Assembly: GCA_036389315.1 (NCBI GenBank)
Contig: DASVQF010000042.1
Coordinates: 62,001 to 126,000 of the forward strand
Length of the DNA: 64,000 bases
DNA from: DASQYE01 sp036389315
Lineage (GTDB): Bacteria > Acidobacteriota > Blastocatellia > Pyrinomonadales > Pyrinomonadaceae
Direction: 5' to 3'
The notes under the pieces were generated by a model that saw nothing but the letters and a program-made list of their open reading frames with translations, ran no database searches and was not told where the DNA came from. Each line of letters starts with the position of its first letter. The stretch's first letter is position 1. Both the position numbers and the translations under genes were made by a program. Below, piece after piece: positions 45,097-53,100 of this stretch.

Positions 45097-45354
45097 ATGG
45101 GTGAGATTAAAAAGGGTCGGACAAATATTATCGCAGCCGTGATCGGTGTTCTGTCGATTGCGGCGGTAGCCATCTGGCAGTTCTATCTGTTCGTGACGTT
45201 CAAGAGTGCTAATGGCGTGGTGGACGTTCAGGGTGGCACACATCATTTGTGGTGGGCCATTGGGATAGGTTTTATTGCCTGCCTCGTGGGATTCCTGGCG
45301 TTCTCAGTTTTGCTGCGCTATGACAAGAATGACGAGATGCACATCACTTCTTGA
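45097..45354 (+). CDS. Small two-helix membrane protein
   Basis: The 85 aa contain two membrane helices (NIIAAVIGVLSIAAVAIWQF and LWWAIGIGFIACLVGFLAF) joined by a short loop, with a Lys-rich start. The ATG follows a GGAGG ribosome site. Function unknown. Confidence 0.65.
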   Translation: MGEIKKGRTNIIAAVIGVLSIAAVAIWQFYLFVTFKSANGVVDVQGGTHHLWWAIGIGFIACLVGFLAFSVLLRYDKNDEMHITS

Positions 45355-45422
45355 GCTTCGAATCATCGGGCTCAAAGAGTGGCTGGCAGGTCGTTGAAGA
45401 TTCCCAAATGAGGTGATATGCG

Positions 45423-45740
45423 ATGAGCAGTCTATATGCCATGCAGCGCGCCAATGGCGATTGGTTCGCGGTTAAAGATCAGGAACGTTTGCGGGTGCCT
45501 GTTTTTCGGAGCAACAGTGAGGCGATGCAAGCGCGTGCGCGCAACTTAGGAATGATGCTCTTTAAGCCTATGGTGCTCGATGAGCGTGCGCTGAATGATC
45601 TGATATCCACAGATAAAGGCGGCGCGTGCTTCTGGCTTGTGAACAATCCAGAAGTCAATCTGAGCCGGGGGCATCCACTGGAACACGCACAGCTTGTCCT
45701 GCTCATACGCGATTCCGCACAAAAATTGCAGGAACGCTAA
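45423..45740 (+). CDS. Hypothetical protein of 105 aa
   Basis: GAGG precedes the ATG. The sequence (LYAMQRANGDWFAVKDQERL, FRSNSEAMQARARNLGMMLF) resembles small single-domain proteins that bind a ligand between a beta-sheet and helix, but I cannot name a family. It is in the same-strand cluster. Confidence 0.55.
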   Translation: MSSLYAMQRANGDWFAVKDQERLRVPVFRSNSEAMQARARNLGMMLFKPMVLDERALNDLISTDKGGACFWLVNNPEVNLSRGHPLEHAQLVLLIRDSAQKLQER

Positions 45741-45822
45741 TGCGGCAGGTTTGAGATGAAAAGATATTTAGCTGCAATGCACCTTTGTGCAATACAAAAA
45801 TAATGCGGAGCCGGAGCACTTT

Positions 45823-46119
45823 ATGACAAGAACAGATCAAGCTACACACAACGGGTTCAGCCACATCTCGAATGAGGAGGTGTGGCCGGGGATAGATTCA
45901 AGGTATCGGCTAATCGTCGTCGCCGCTTTACGAAGCAAGCAGCTCAAGCGCGGCTCACTTCCACGGATTGATGCCGACCCGCAGAGGCGTAAAGCAACGA
46001 GCATCGCCCTCGAAGAGGTTAAACAGGGGCTTGTCCCTTTCACGACCATCGTCGAGGCCCATAAGGACAATGCTCATCATCCGGCGCGTCAAGACACTTT
46101 AGTTCTGACAGACAGTTGA
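45823..46119 (+). CDS. RNA polymerase omega-subunit-like protein (RpoZ paralogue)
   Basis: I chose ATG 45823 (98 aa). The core GIDSRYRLIVVAALRSKQLK and RRKATSIALEEVKQGLVPFT follows the omega pattern (NRFDLVLVAA-RA-Q and KTT-IAL-EI--GL). Omega helps assemble and stabilise the beta' subunit. Setting this copy among regulatory small genes suggests a second, specialised omega rather than the housekeeping one, which normally sits with gmk/dfp genes. Length is normal for omega. Confidence 0.75.
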   Translation: MTRTDQATHNGFSHISNEEVWPGIDSRYRLIVVAALRSKQLKRGSLPRIDADPQRRKATSIALEEVKQGLVPFTTIVEAHKDNAHHPARQDTLVLTDS

Positions 46120-46179
46120 ACCCGGACGGGACGAGGGTCGCTTACGATGACGACACTCTCATTGGAGAGGAGGGTACAT

Positions 46180-46398
46180 ATGGCGAAAGATAATTTGATG
46201 GGCGCGGCAGTCAGAATACGTCGCGGCAGGCACGGAGGCAGAACCGGGAAAGTAATAGTTTGTAATCGCCACGCCAGCCTGGCTTCCTTTTACCTTGAGA
46301 TCAAAGTTCAGCTTGATGGAAGCAACGAGACCGTGAAGATATACGGCGAAGATGATCTGGAGGTGCTCACCGCACTACCTCGCGCCTTAGCGCTTTAA
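46180..46398 (+). CDS. Small KOW-like protein
   Basis: The ATG at 46180 is preceded by GAGGAGGG. The 72 aa begin with GAAVRIRRGRHGGRTGKVIV, a KOW-type RNA/protein-binding loop, then a beta-rich rest (YLEIKVQLDGSNETVKIYGE). Similar in design to the protein at 42020. Role unknown. Confidence 0.6.
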   Translation: MAKDNLMGAAVRIRRGRHGGRTGKVIVCNRHASLASFYLEIKVQLDGSNETVKIYGEDDLEVLTALPRALAL

Positions 46399-46456
46399 CG
46401 ACCCGGGCAGAGCTATTAAAGCTTCCAGAAGCCTTGAAAGGTCAAAGACAGTTAAG

Positions 46457-46699
46457 ATGCATAGACTGAAAATCTATACCGATCCGGTAAGCCTGGACAC
46501 GCCCATCGGACGTGGAGTGTTCTACTGCCATCGCGCAGGCGGGCCCTATTATCGCTGGTGTGATGAAAAAGGACTCGATCAATGGCATTTCACCCGTGTG
46601 CCTCCGTCTGACTGGACGCCTAAGGCGCTCTGCCGTTCGAGTAGGAAAGAGATGCCGCTGGCGTTGCAAGAGAGCATAGATGCACACTACTTGCTATAG
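46457..46699 (+). CDS. Hypothetical protein of 80 aa
   Basis: Aromatic-rich (GVFYCHRAGGPYYRWCDEKG, then LDQWHFTRVPPSDW) with three cysteines. No family is recognised. It is one of the equally spaced small genes here. Confidence 0.5.
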   Translation: MHRLKIYTDPVSLDTPIGRGVFYCHRAGGPYYRWCDEKGLDQWHFTRVPPSDWTPKALCRSSRKEMPLALQESIDAHYLL

Positions 46700-46732
46700 A
46701 GAGTTTCGAATTGAAATTGGGTAGGTAAAAGG

Positions 46733-47122
46733 ATGATGACAATCAACAGCAAAACAGAGAAGCCATTTACAGCGACAGTCATGGATGTTGGGCCGGAGGT
46801 TCTATTAGAATTGATGAATACGACCGATCAGCCCCTCAAGTGCGTGGAGATTCTGACTGTCTTTTTGAAAGATGAAGAGACTCCGGGCGGTGGCCCTTCA
46901 CGAGTCAATATCAAGTTTAAGGATGTAGAGTGTATATACCCGAAAGAGAAGGCAGTCCTGTCTCACAGAACTTGGATTGATGGTAAACCGGCAGATTCTA
47001 CGCATGACCAGTTGGCACGTCTTAAAGTGATAGCAGGTCAAGTCAAACCTTACGTACTGGATATTTCATGGCAAGATACGGAAGGGAAAACACAGTTTCA
47101 ACGCATAGCCATCGGGCACTGA
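46733..47122 (+). CDS. Hypothetical beta-rich protein of 129 aa
   Basis: The sequence alternates beta strands (FTATVMDVGPEVLLELMNTT, CVEILTVFLKDEETPGGG) as in an immunoglobulin-like or C2-like sandwich, and ends YVLDISWQDTEGKTQFQRI. No signal peptide, so probably cytoplasmic. Family not recognised. It is followed 12 bp later by the next gene. Confidence 0.55.
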   Translation: MMTINSKTEKPFTATVMDVGPEVLLELMNTTDQPLKCVEILTVFLKDEETPGGGPSRVNIKFKDVECIYPKEKAVLSHRTWIDGKPADSTHDQLARLKVIAGQVKPYVLDISWQDTEGKTQFQRIAIGH

Positions 47123-47134
47123 TTAGCCGGTTAT

Positions 47135-47671
47135 ATGTTATATCCAAAATTAGAGGCGAAACTGCATTACGCCCGGCACGCTCTCGAAAGAGCGACCAGT
47201 GAAAACATCATTGAGCTTTGCAAACAGTACCTCGGGCTGCTGGCCGAGTACCGTGATGAAATTTATAAACTTCCAGGCACGCCCGGCATCAATCTACGGT
47301 CAGACTCACCTTTATCAAGCGAAGACTTGGACAAGACCCGGAAAGCAGTCCGCGTGGCGATAGAAAACACTACGCAGGAGCGGAACCGGACGGCGGCGCT
47401 CCTCCGCTCGTTTACTGCCGTCAGCGGCTATGAAGCAGTAGAGACGCTTAACAGGCTGAAATATCAGGGCCATGACAACTGGGAATTGAGAGCAAGCGGG
47501 GTCAAGTTCAGCGGTGGCAGTGATGGCGATAGGATGACAATACAAGAAGCCGTTGAAACAACAAGTGCGCTTAGACGCGCGGACTACATCGCCCAAAACG
47601 CCGGTTCGGCGGGCGCGAAACTAGCGGTGTGCCCCGGTACTGTCTGTCCGGAAACGACTTGGAGTCGTTGA
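47135..47671 (+). CDS. Hypothetical helical protein of 178 aa
   Basis: Helical N-terminal two thirds (LEAKLHYARHALERATSENI, EDLDKTRKAVRVAIENTTQE), possibly a four-helix bundle. The last ~60 residues contain two cysteines near the end (VCPGTVCPE). No family is recognised. Confidence 0.5.
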   Translation: MLYPKLEAKLHYARHALERATSENIIELCKQYLGLLAEYRDEIYKLPGTPGINLRSDSPLSSEDLDKTRKAVRVAIENTTQERNRTAALLRSFTAVSGYEAVETLNRLKYQGHDNWELRASGVKFSGGSDGDRMTIQEAVETTSALRRADYIAQNAGSAGAKLAVCPGTVCPETTWSR

Positions 47672-47680
47672 AGTGAGCGC

Positions 47681-47923
47681 ATGATGATAGTTTGTGAATT
47701 CTGTTTGCAGTACAAGCCGGATGGCAGATGCGGGCTTGGCCTGAACATCGCCAAGGGGATGAGCTGTCGTGAGTTTGGCCCGGGCATGGAGAGATTCTGC
47801 TCCAATCCGAAAGATTTCGTGAGTCCGAGCCAGATCATCCAGATGGCTACTTTTTTTGGAATGAAGGGAAGGGAACTCAGGAAGGTCAAGCTGATGGCCG
47901 AAGGAGAATCACGATGCAGATAG
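47681..47923 (+). CDS. Cys-rich small protein, possible zinc finger
   Basis: The 80 aa contain CEFC near the start (MIVCEFCLQYKPDGRCGLGL), then SCREFGPGMERFC, giving five to six cysteines spaced as a small zinc site, and a Lys/Arg tail. Its end overlaps the following receiver gene by 10 bp, so the two are coupled. Confidence 0.55.
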   Translation: MMIVCEFCLQYKPDGRCGLGLNIAKGMSCREFGPGMERFCSNPKDFVSPSQIIQMATFFGMKGRELRKVKLMAEGESRCR

Positions 47924-48330
47924 CCAATAGCCCGATGGTGATGGTCGCCGATTACTCTGAGGATACACGTGAGATGTTGAGATTCTGGCTGGAGGCGGAA
48001 GGCTGCTGCGTGGTGGAGGCCGTAAATGGTCAGGAGGCAGTCGAGTTGACCCGTGGCGAATGTCCTGATCTGATCCTCATGTCTTTAAGAATGCCAGTTC
48101 GTGACGGCCTGGAAGCGACGCGTTGCATCCGCGAACACGTCGGGGAGTGCAACGTTCCCATAGTCGCCATGTCTGCCTACCCGACTCAAGAAGTGCAAGC
48201 CTTCGCTCTGGCCGCCGGATGTGATTCGTTCATCGCCCAGCCTATTGATTTTAGCCGTCTAGGCAGTCTTCTCAATCGCCTTCTGCTCGGATCAGCCCGC
48301 ACGCCCTCGCCCGGAATGATTGGAGCGTGA
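47914..48330 (+). CDS. Degenerate response-regulator receiver domain
   Basis: AAGGAG precedes the ATG. The 138 aa follow the receiver fold (MVMVADYSEDTREMLRFWLE, GQEAVELTRGECPDLILMS, IVAMSAYPTQEVQAFALAAG). The phospho-acceptor Asp is Ser (PDLILMSLRMP), and the conserved Lys is Gln (FIAQPID). It should not be phosphorylated in the usual way and probably acts as a protein-interaction module. No output domain is present. Confidence 0.8.
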   Translation: MQIANSPMVMVADYSEDTREMLRFWLEAEGCCVVEAVNGQEAVELTRGECPDLILMSLRMPVRDGLEATRCIREHVGECNVPIVAMSAYPTQEVQAFALAAGCDSFIAQPIDFSRLGSLLNRLLLGSARTPSPGMIGA

Positions 48331-48450
48331 TTAACCTTGCTGCCTTTCCAAATTCGAAATCGCTTCAATCATTGCCCGCCCACTTTTGTGCGCCCTCCGT
48401 TCCGGTCTTTGTAACAACCTAGCAACGGCTTTTCAAGCTGGAAGGAAAAA

Positions 48451-49113
48451 ATGAAGAATCTAAAACATATCATTTCTGTATTTATCACGCTCAGACGTAT
48501 CGTCATGGTATTTCTCCTGATTACGCTCATGGGTCTCGGCCTGAGCATAACCGCGCAGGCGCAACGCAGGCGTGCGACGCGGGCTTCACGCACGCGCACG
48601 ACTCGCCCCAATCTTGTAAATTCACGATTAACCGGAACCTATCGCTTCGACAGGACACGTAGCCAGGATGCGAGAACTGCCGCCGAAAGGGCAACGAACG
48701 ACCTGCCGCCGGGAATACGAGAACAAGTCTTCGACGATGTGTTAGCCCGGCTTGCATCGCCTAACGCGCTCGCCATCGAACAACGCGGGAACAATGTCTC
48801 TATCGTTTCTTCAAGTGCTCCCCGGATCACGTTCGACGCTAACGGTCAGGAACGCTCCGAGTCAATCGGCGACGACCGCACGATGCGTGCACGCGCGACG
48901 GTTGACGGCGACATCCTGGATGTCAACACAGCAGTGGATGGGAGCAGTGATTTCAACGTCACATTCGAATCGCTGGATAACGGGCGCAGGCTCGGCGTGA
49001 CCCGTCGCATCTTCAGCGCGCAACTCGATCAGCCCATCATCGTCAAAAGCTTCTACAATAAGAGTTCCAATATTGCCGAGTGGAACATTTATGGAGGCCC
49101 ACGTCCTTTTTAG
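48451..49113 (+). CDS. Secreted protein of unknown function
   Basis: The 220-aa protein has a long signal peptide (IVMVFLLITLMGLGLSITAQ, cleavage after AQA) and an Arg/Thr-rich segment (QRRRATRASRTRTTRP). A beta-rich domain follows that starts LTGTYRFDRTRSQDARTAAE and resembles lipocalin-like families seen in soil bacteria. No catalytic motif. Confidence 0.6.
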   Translation: MKNLKHIISVFITLRRIVMVFLLITLMGLGLSITAQAQRRRATRASRTRTTRPNLVNSRLTGTYRFDRTRSQDARTAAERATNDLPPGIREQVFDDVLARLASPNALAIEQRGNNVSIVSSSAPRITFDANGQERSESIGDDRTMRARATVDGDILDVNTAVDGSSDFNVTFESLDNGRRLGVTRRIFSAQLDQPIIVKSFYNKSSNIAEWNIYGGPRPF

Positions 49114-49243
49114 CAGAGAAGGATTAAGAGCGGCCGCGCCGGTATGGCTTATGAACACGAGCCGTATCGAAGAGACTTCAGGGGGAGCGCCTGACGAGAG
49201 CTTTGTTTGCTGTCCTGAGTTCATTATTATAAAGGAGACTGTT

Positions 49244-49489
49244 ATGAGCGAGAACGAAAAACCAGATGTGGACACGAACACGGCGGAGTTCAGACAAGGA
49301 GTAGAAGCTGGACTCAATTCCGAAGAAGACACACGGAACTGGCAAGCCGGTAACAAATTAGGCCGGGCACTGAAAAACGAAGATCGGATTAAAGCTCCGA
49401 TTGAAGATGTTCCGCTTTTTCTCAGGGGTGGCGGCTCAGATGGCCGGAAGGGAAATGCTCAAGATGAGAAGGACGGAATGGGGGAATAG
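49244..49489 (+). CDS. Small acidic, probably unstructured protein
   Basis: I chose ATG 49244 with AAAGGAG upstream; the longer frame overlaps the secreted-protein gene. The 81 aa are Glu/Asn/Lys-rich (SENEKPDVDTNTAEFRQGVE ...) with few hydrophobic residues, like small stress-induced hydrophilic proteins. No family is assigned. Confidence 0.5.
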   Translation: MSENEKPDVDTNTAEFRQGVEAGLNSEEDTRNWQAGNKLGRALKNEDRIKAPIEDVPLFLRGGGSDGRKGNAQDEKDGMGE

Positions 49490-49561
49490 CTTCGGCTTAT
49501 CTTACCGAAGCGGTGCGTTGATGGCTTAACTTACCCGTGGGTGTCATGTAAAGGATTCGTT

Positions 49562-50008
49562 ATGAGTGAAGACGTTCAACCTGAAATTGTCAAATCAACT
49601 CCACCGAGACGGCGCTTCGTCATCTATGCTGTCGTGCTGCTCGTCGTCTTCCTGCTTGGCCTCATTCCAATGTGGCTCAAGGCTCGTCAATGCGCCAGTA
49701 GTCTTGCCGAGTCGGAGCGCCAATTAACCCTTGTCAGGATGCAGAGTAATCTTGCCTCGGCGGTGATTGACGCGCGCCGGGGTGATTATGAGCCCGCCCG
49801 CCAGGCTGCCAGCCAGTTCTTCACATCCATAAGTGCAGAGATTGACAAGGGGGATGCGTCGGCCTTTACACAGGCCCAAAGAGAGGGATTGCAGCCATTG
49901 TCTGCCGGACGCGATGACATCATCACGCTGCTTGCCAGGAGCGACCCGGCTTCGGCAGATCGGCTCTCGGATCTGTATGTTTCCTATCGTAAGATCATGA
50001 ACGGCTGA
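49562..50008 (+). CDS. Single-pass membrane protein with helical domain
   Basis: From ATG 49562 the 148 aa have one membrane helix (FVIYAVVLLVVFLLGLIPMW) and a periplasmic or cytosolic helical domain (LVRMQSNLASAVIDARRGDY, EPARQAASQFFTSIS) that could be TPR-like or a four-helix bundle. No family. It is the last gene of the same-strand cluster. Confidence 0.55.
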   Translation: MSEDVQPEIVKSTPPRRRFVIYAVVLLVVFLLGLIPMWLKARQCASSLAESERQLTLVRMQSNLASAVIDARRGDYEPARQAASQFFTSISAEIDKGDASAFTQAQREGLQPLSAGRDDIITLLARSDPASADRLSDLYVSYRKIMNG

Positions 50009-50089
50009 CGGTCACGACAACCATTTAAATATTTGTGCAGAGCCGGTGAAAAGATTAGATAGAGGTGATGCGATGGGGCAGGACTTCAA

Positions 50090-50130
50090 GAGATGAGAAG
50101 GCTGCTATTTTGCAGCAGCCTTCTCATCTC
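50090..50130. terminator. 17-bp perfect hairpin between convergent genes
   Basis: GAGATGAGAAGGCTGCT (50090-50106) is perfectly inverted at 50114-50130 around a 7-nt loop. It lies between the last small gene (+) and the RHS gene (-), just 8 bp past the RHS stop. A bidirectional terminator is the likely role; there is no long T-run. Confidence 0.65.
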
Positions 50131-50137
50131 CTGTGGC

Positions 50138-53100
50138 TCAACGATTTCCTGTAATTCCCCTGTAGGCCGGTAGAATAGCGCCAAAAAGGGGTAGCGCGGT
50201 GAACTTGAAGGTGCTGCCGATGGATGGTCTTCCACCGAAAGCGATATCGGTCAAGTGTAGCCTCGGAACTGCGACCAGCAAGTCATGAAATAAGTCCAGG
50301 TCGGCAGCCAGCTTGTCATCCGGGGAGTTATAATGTCTATCATGTGTCCGGCACCCGGCATCCACCCCGTCTACCGGGTCTCTGGTATCGCCCGCTCCGA
50401 CGCCGATGCCCGGGCCACAGTAGTGCCCGTAGCCTGGAAGCACAGAGTCTTTGAGGGTTTTCCAAAACGACTTGCCAGGCTCGCTTCTCCATAACTGGTG
50501 GACGGCATCCTTGAGACCTGTCTTCAAACCGCTCCACAGCCCGCTGAAGAACTTCTTGAAGGAGAACTTCTTCCAATCAATGAAATTCTCACCGTTGACC
50601 GTGACCTTTCCTATCGCATGCTGCAAGCCTTCGATGATCCCGTTCTCGATTGTCGCAATGAATGAGCCGACATAGCCGAGACCCAGACTGATACCTAACT
50701 CCTTGAACTTGCCTGTCAGCAATTGTCCGGCCAGTTGTAGCTGTGACACGATGTCAGCAATTCTATTATAAATGTTGAGCGCGGTTTGGATGACCTTTTG
50801 GAGCACAGGCCCAAGAAACGGCACAAGGAAACTCGCGATAAACACGCCAATCCTGACCCAGCGGTTATTGAGCACTTTGGCGACGGCATGTGCCACAGCA
50901 CTGAAGAGCTTGCCGATGGCTTTGAAGAGTTTCTTGAGCCATCCCCAGAACAGCCCGTCCGGGTCAGTACGGTTCACGGGGTCGTTACCGCAATACGCAT
51001 ACAGGTTGAGAGTTTGCGGATTATCGAGGCTGACAGCCTTCATCCCGATTGGGTCAACCTGCGTGAATCTACCTTGCCCGCTATCGTAATGACGATTGAT
51101 GGCATAATCCAACTTCGTCGTTTCGTTCCTCTCATAGCTGGTAAATCGCCTCGTAGTGGTCCCGGCAATGGCCTGTGGGTCTGACGACTCTGAAGTGAGC
51201 GCCGTCCCGTACGGTAATGTCACCTGCTCGATGACGTTCGTGTCTGAAGCATTGGTGATTAGTCGTGTCCCGAGGCGGTCAGGGTGGTGGTATTGCGTAC
51301 CATTCGGCTGCACGGTCGCCAACAGTCTATTTCCCAGGTAGACATAACTCTTCGTCCACACGGGCGTCGTGTCAGGAGTCGGAGTTGAGGCCGCCTCCGC
51401 GTATTCCGCAACGACAGCGCCTCCCGACCACGCATAGTAGGTGCGACCATAAGTGCTGTCGGGGCCGTTCTGTTCGATCAACCGCTGGTTGCCCGACCCG
51501 TAGGTGTATGTCACCAGTACCAGGCCGGTGTCATCCCTGACCGTCACCAGCCGCCCGGCAGCATCATACTCGTACCTCTGCCATGCCCCATCTGCTCGTT
51601 TGGCCCTCGTCTCATTGCCCGCCGAGTCATAGCTGTAGCCAACCACTCGATTCGTTGTCGCAGAGTAGCTCATCGCACCCAACCCGTCGCGCTGCATCGG
51701 AGTGGCTCCATCTATCGCCGTCCCCGCAGAGACGACGTTGGTGCGATTCCCATAGCGATCATAGGTGTAGTCTTGCGTCCACTGTGGCGCGGTCGCAACT
51801 GTGCTGGCCGCTCCTCCAGAGGCCCGCTCAAGCCGCCCCAACGTATCGTACTCGTAGGCGCGGCTCTTGTTCGTGTTGAGCCTGTCTGTAATCTTTGTCA
51901 ACTGCCCCGTCCGGCCCGTCGTTGTGCCTGTCCGTAAATAGCTGTAGTTGAGGTTCAAGAGCGTCTTGGGCGTGGCCGTGCCTGCTCCACGCACGACTGT
52001 TTGATCCGTCAGCAGCCCTGTTTTCAGATCATAGGTGTAGCTTTCCGTGAGCTGATCGGAAGCGTTCGCCGCCGCGCCCACTTTCAAAGCAGTAGTCTGA
52101 CTCGTCGGGTTGTACTTGATCGCCGAGGCATAGGTCGCACCATCATAGGTCAAGCCGCTCAACCGGCTGACCACATCATAGTCGTGATGCACTAGCTTGC
52201 GTGGATTGGTCGCCTGCCCGTACTGCGCCGGATACCGCACGTCCGTGATGCGGTGCAAAGTATCATAGATGTAGCTGGTCGCCATCGGATAAGCCGCCCG
52301 GCTCGTCAGCGTGAGCGTGAAGACGCTTAACCGGCCTTCCGTGTCATAGTCATAGTTCTCCGTGCTCACCCCGGTCGTCGTCACCTTATCGAGCCGTGTC
52401 CGATCACCCGTGGTCATGTAGGTATAAGTCACACTAGGGGCGGGCGCGACCGCTTGCTCGGCGGCCCCGACTCCTGTCGTGTCGTAGCTCACCGATTGCA
52501 GCCGGTTCAGAGGATCGTTATTGTACGTGAAGAGGGTCTTCACGCCTCGCGCGTCGGTGCGCGAGGTGAGATTCGAGCGACCATCATAGGCGAACGCGTC
52601 GCTCCACTTGCCGCCCGTGCCGACTCCTTTATAGACGCCGCTGTCATCAAGCGTGGCGCTCGCCTCGGCCAACTTCTGTCGCGTCAAGCGACCGAAAGAG
52701 TCGTAGTCGAACTTGCGCGTTTGTGATCCTTGCGTGACCAGTGTCAGATTACCCAACGTGTCATAGCCGTACTTGGTGACGAGACTGGCTGTGCTGGCGA
52801 GCACGCCCGACGGCGAGTCTATGACCAACCCGTTGCCCTGCGGGTCGGGCTCGACCACCTCGACCAGCCGACCTTGAGCGTCAGCGCGTCCCCAGCGCTC
52901 ACGCCCCCAGGCATCCACCAGCCGCGTCGTCTGCCCAGCCGTAGGCGAGGCCGTCGCCGGACGCTTCTCCTCGTTGTAATACGCCTTTGACAGACTGCCG
53001 TCCGGCGCTTTGATTTGCGTCACGCGTCCCAGCTCGTCGTAGAAGTTCTCGCTCCACTGCGGCACGCCGCCGCTGCGGTAGGGAAGCGACTGCTTCCACA

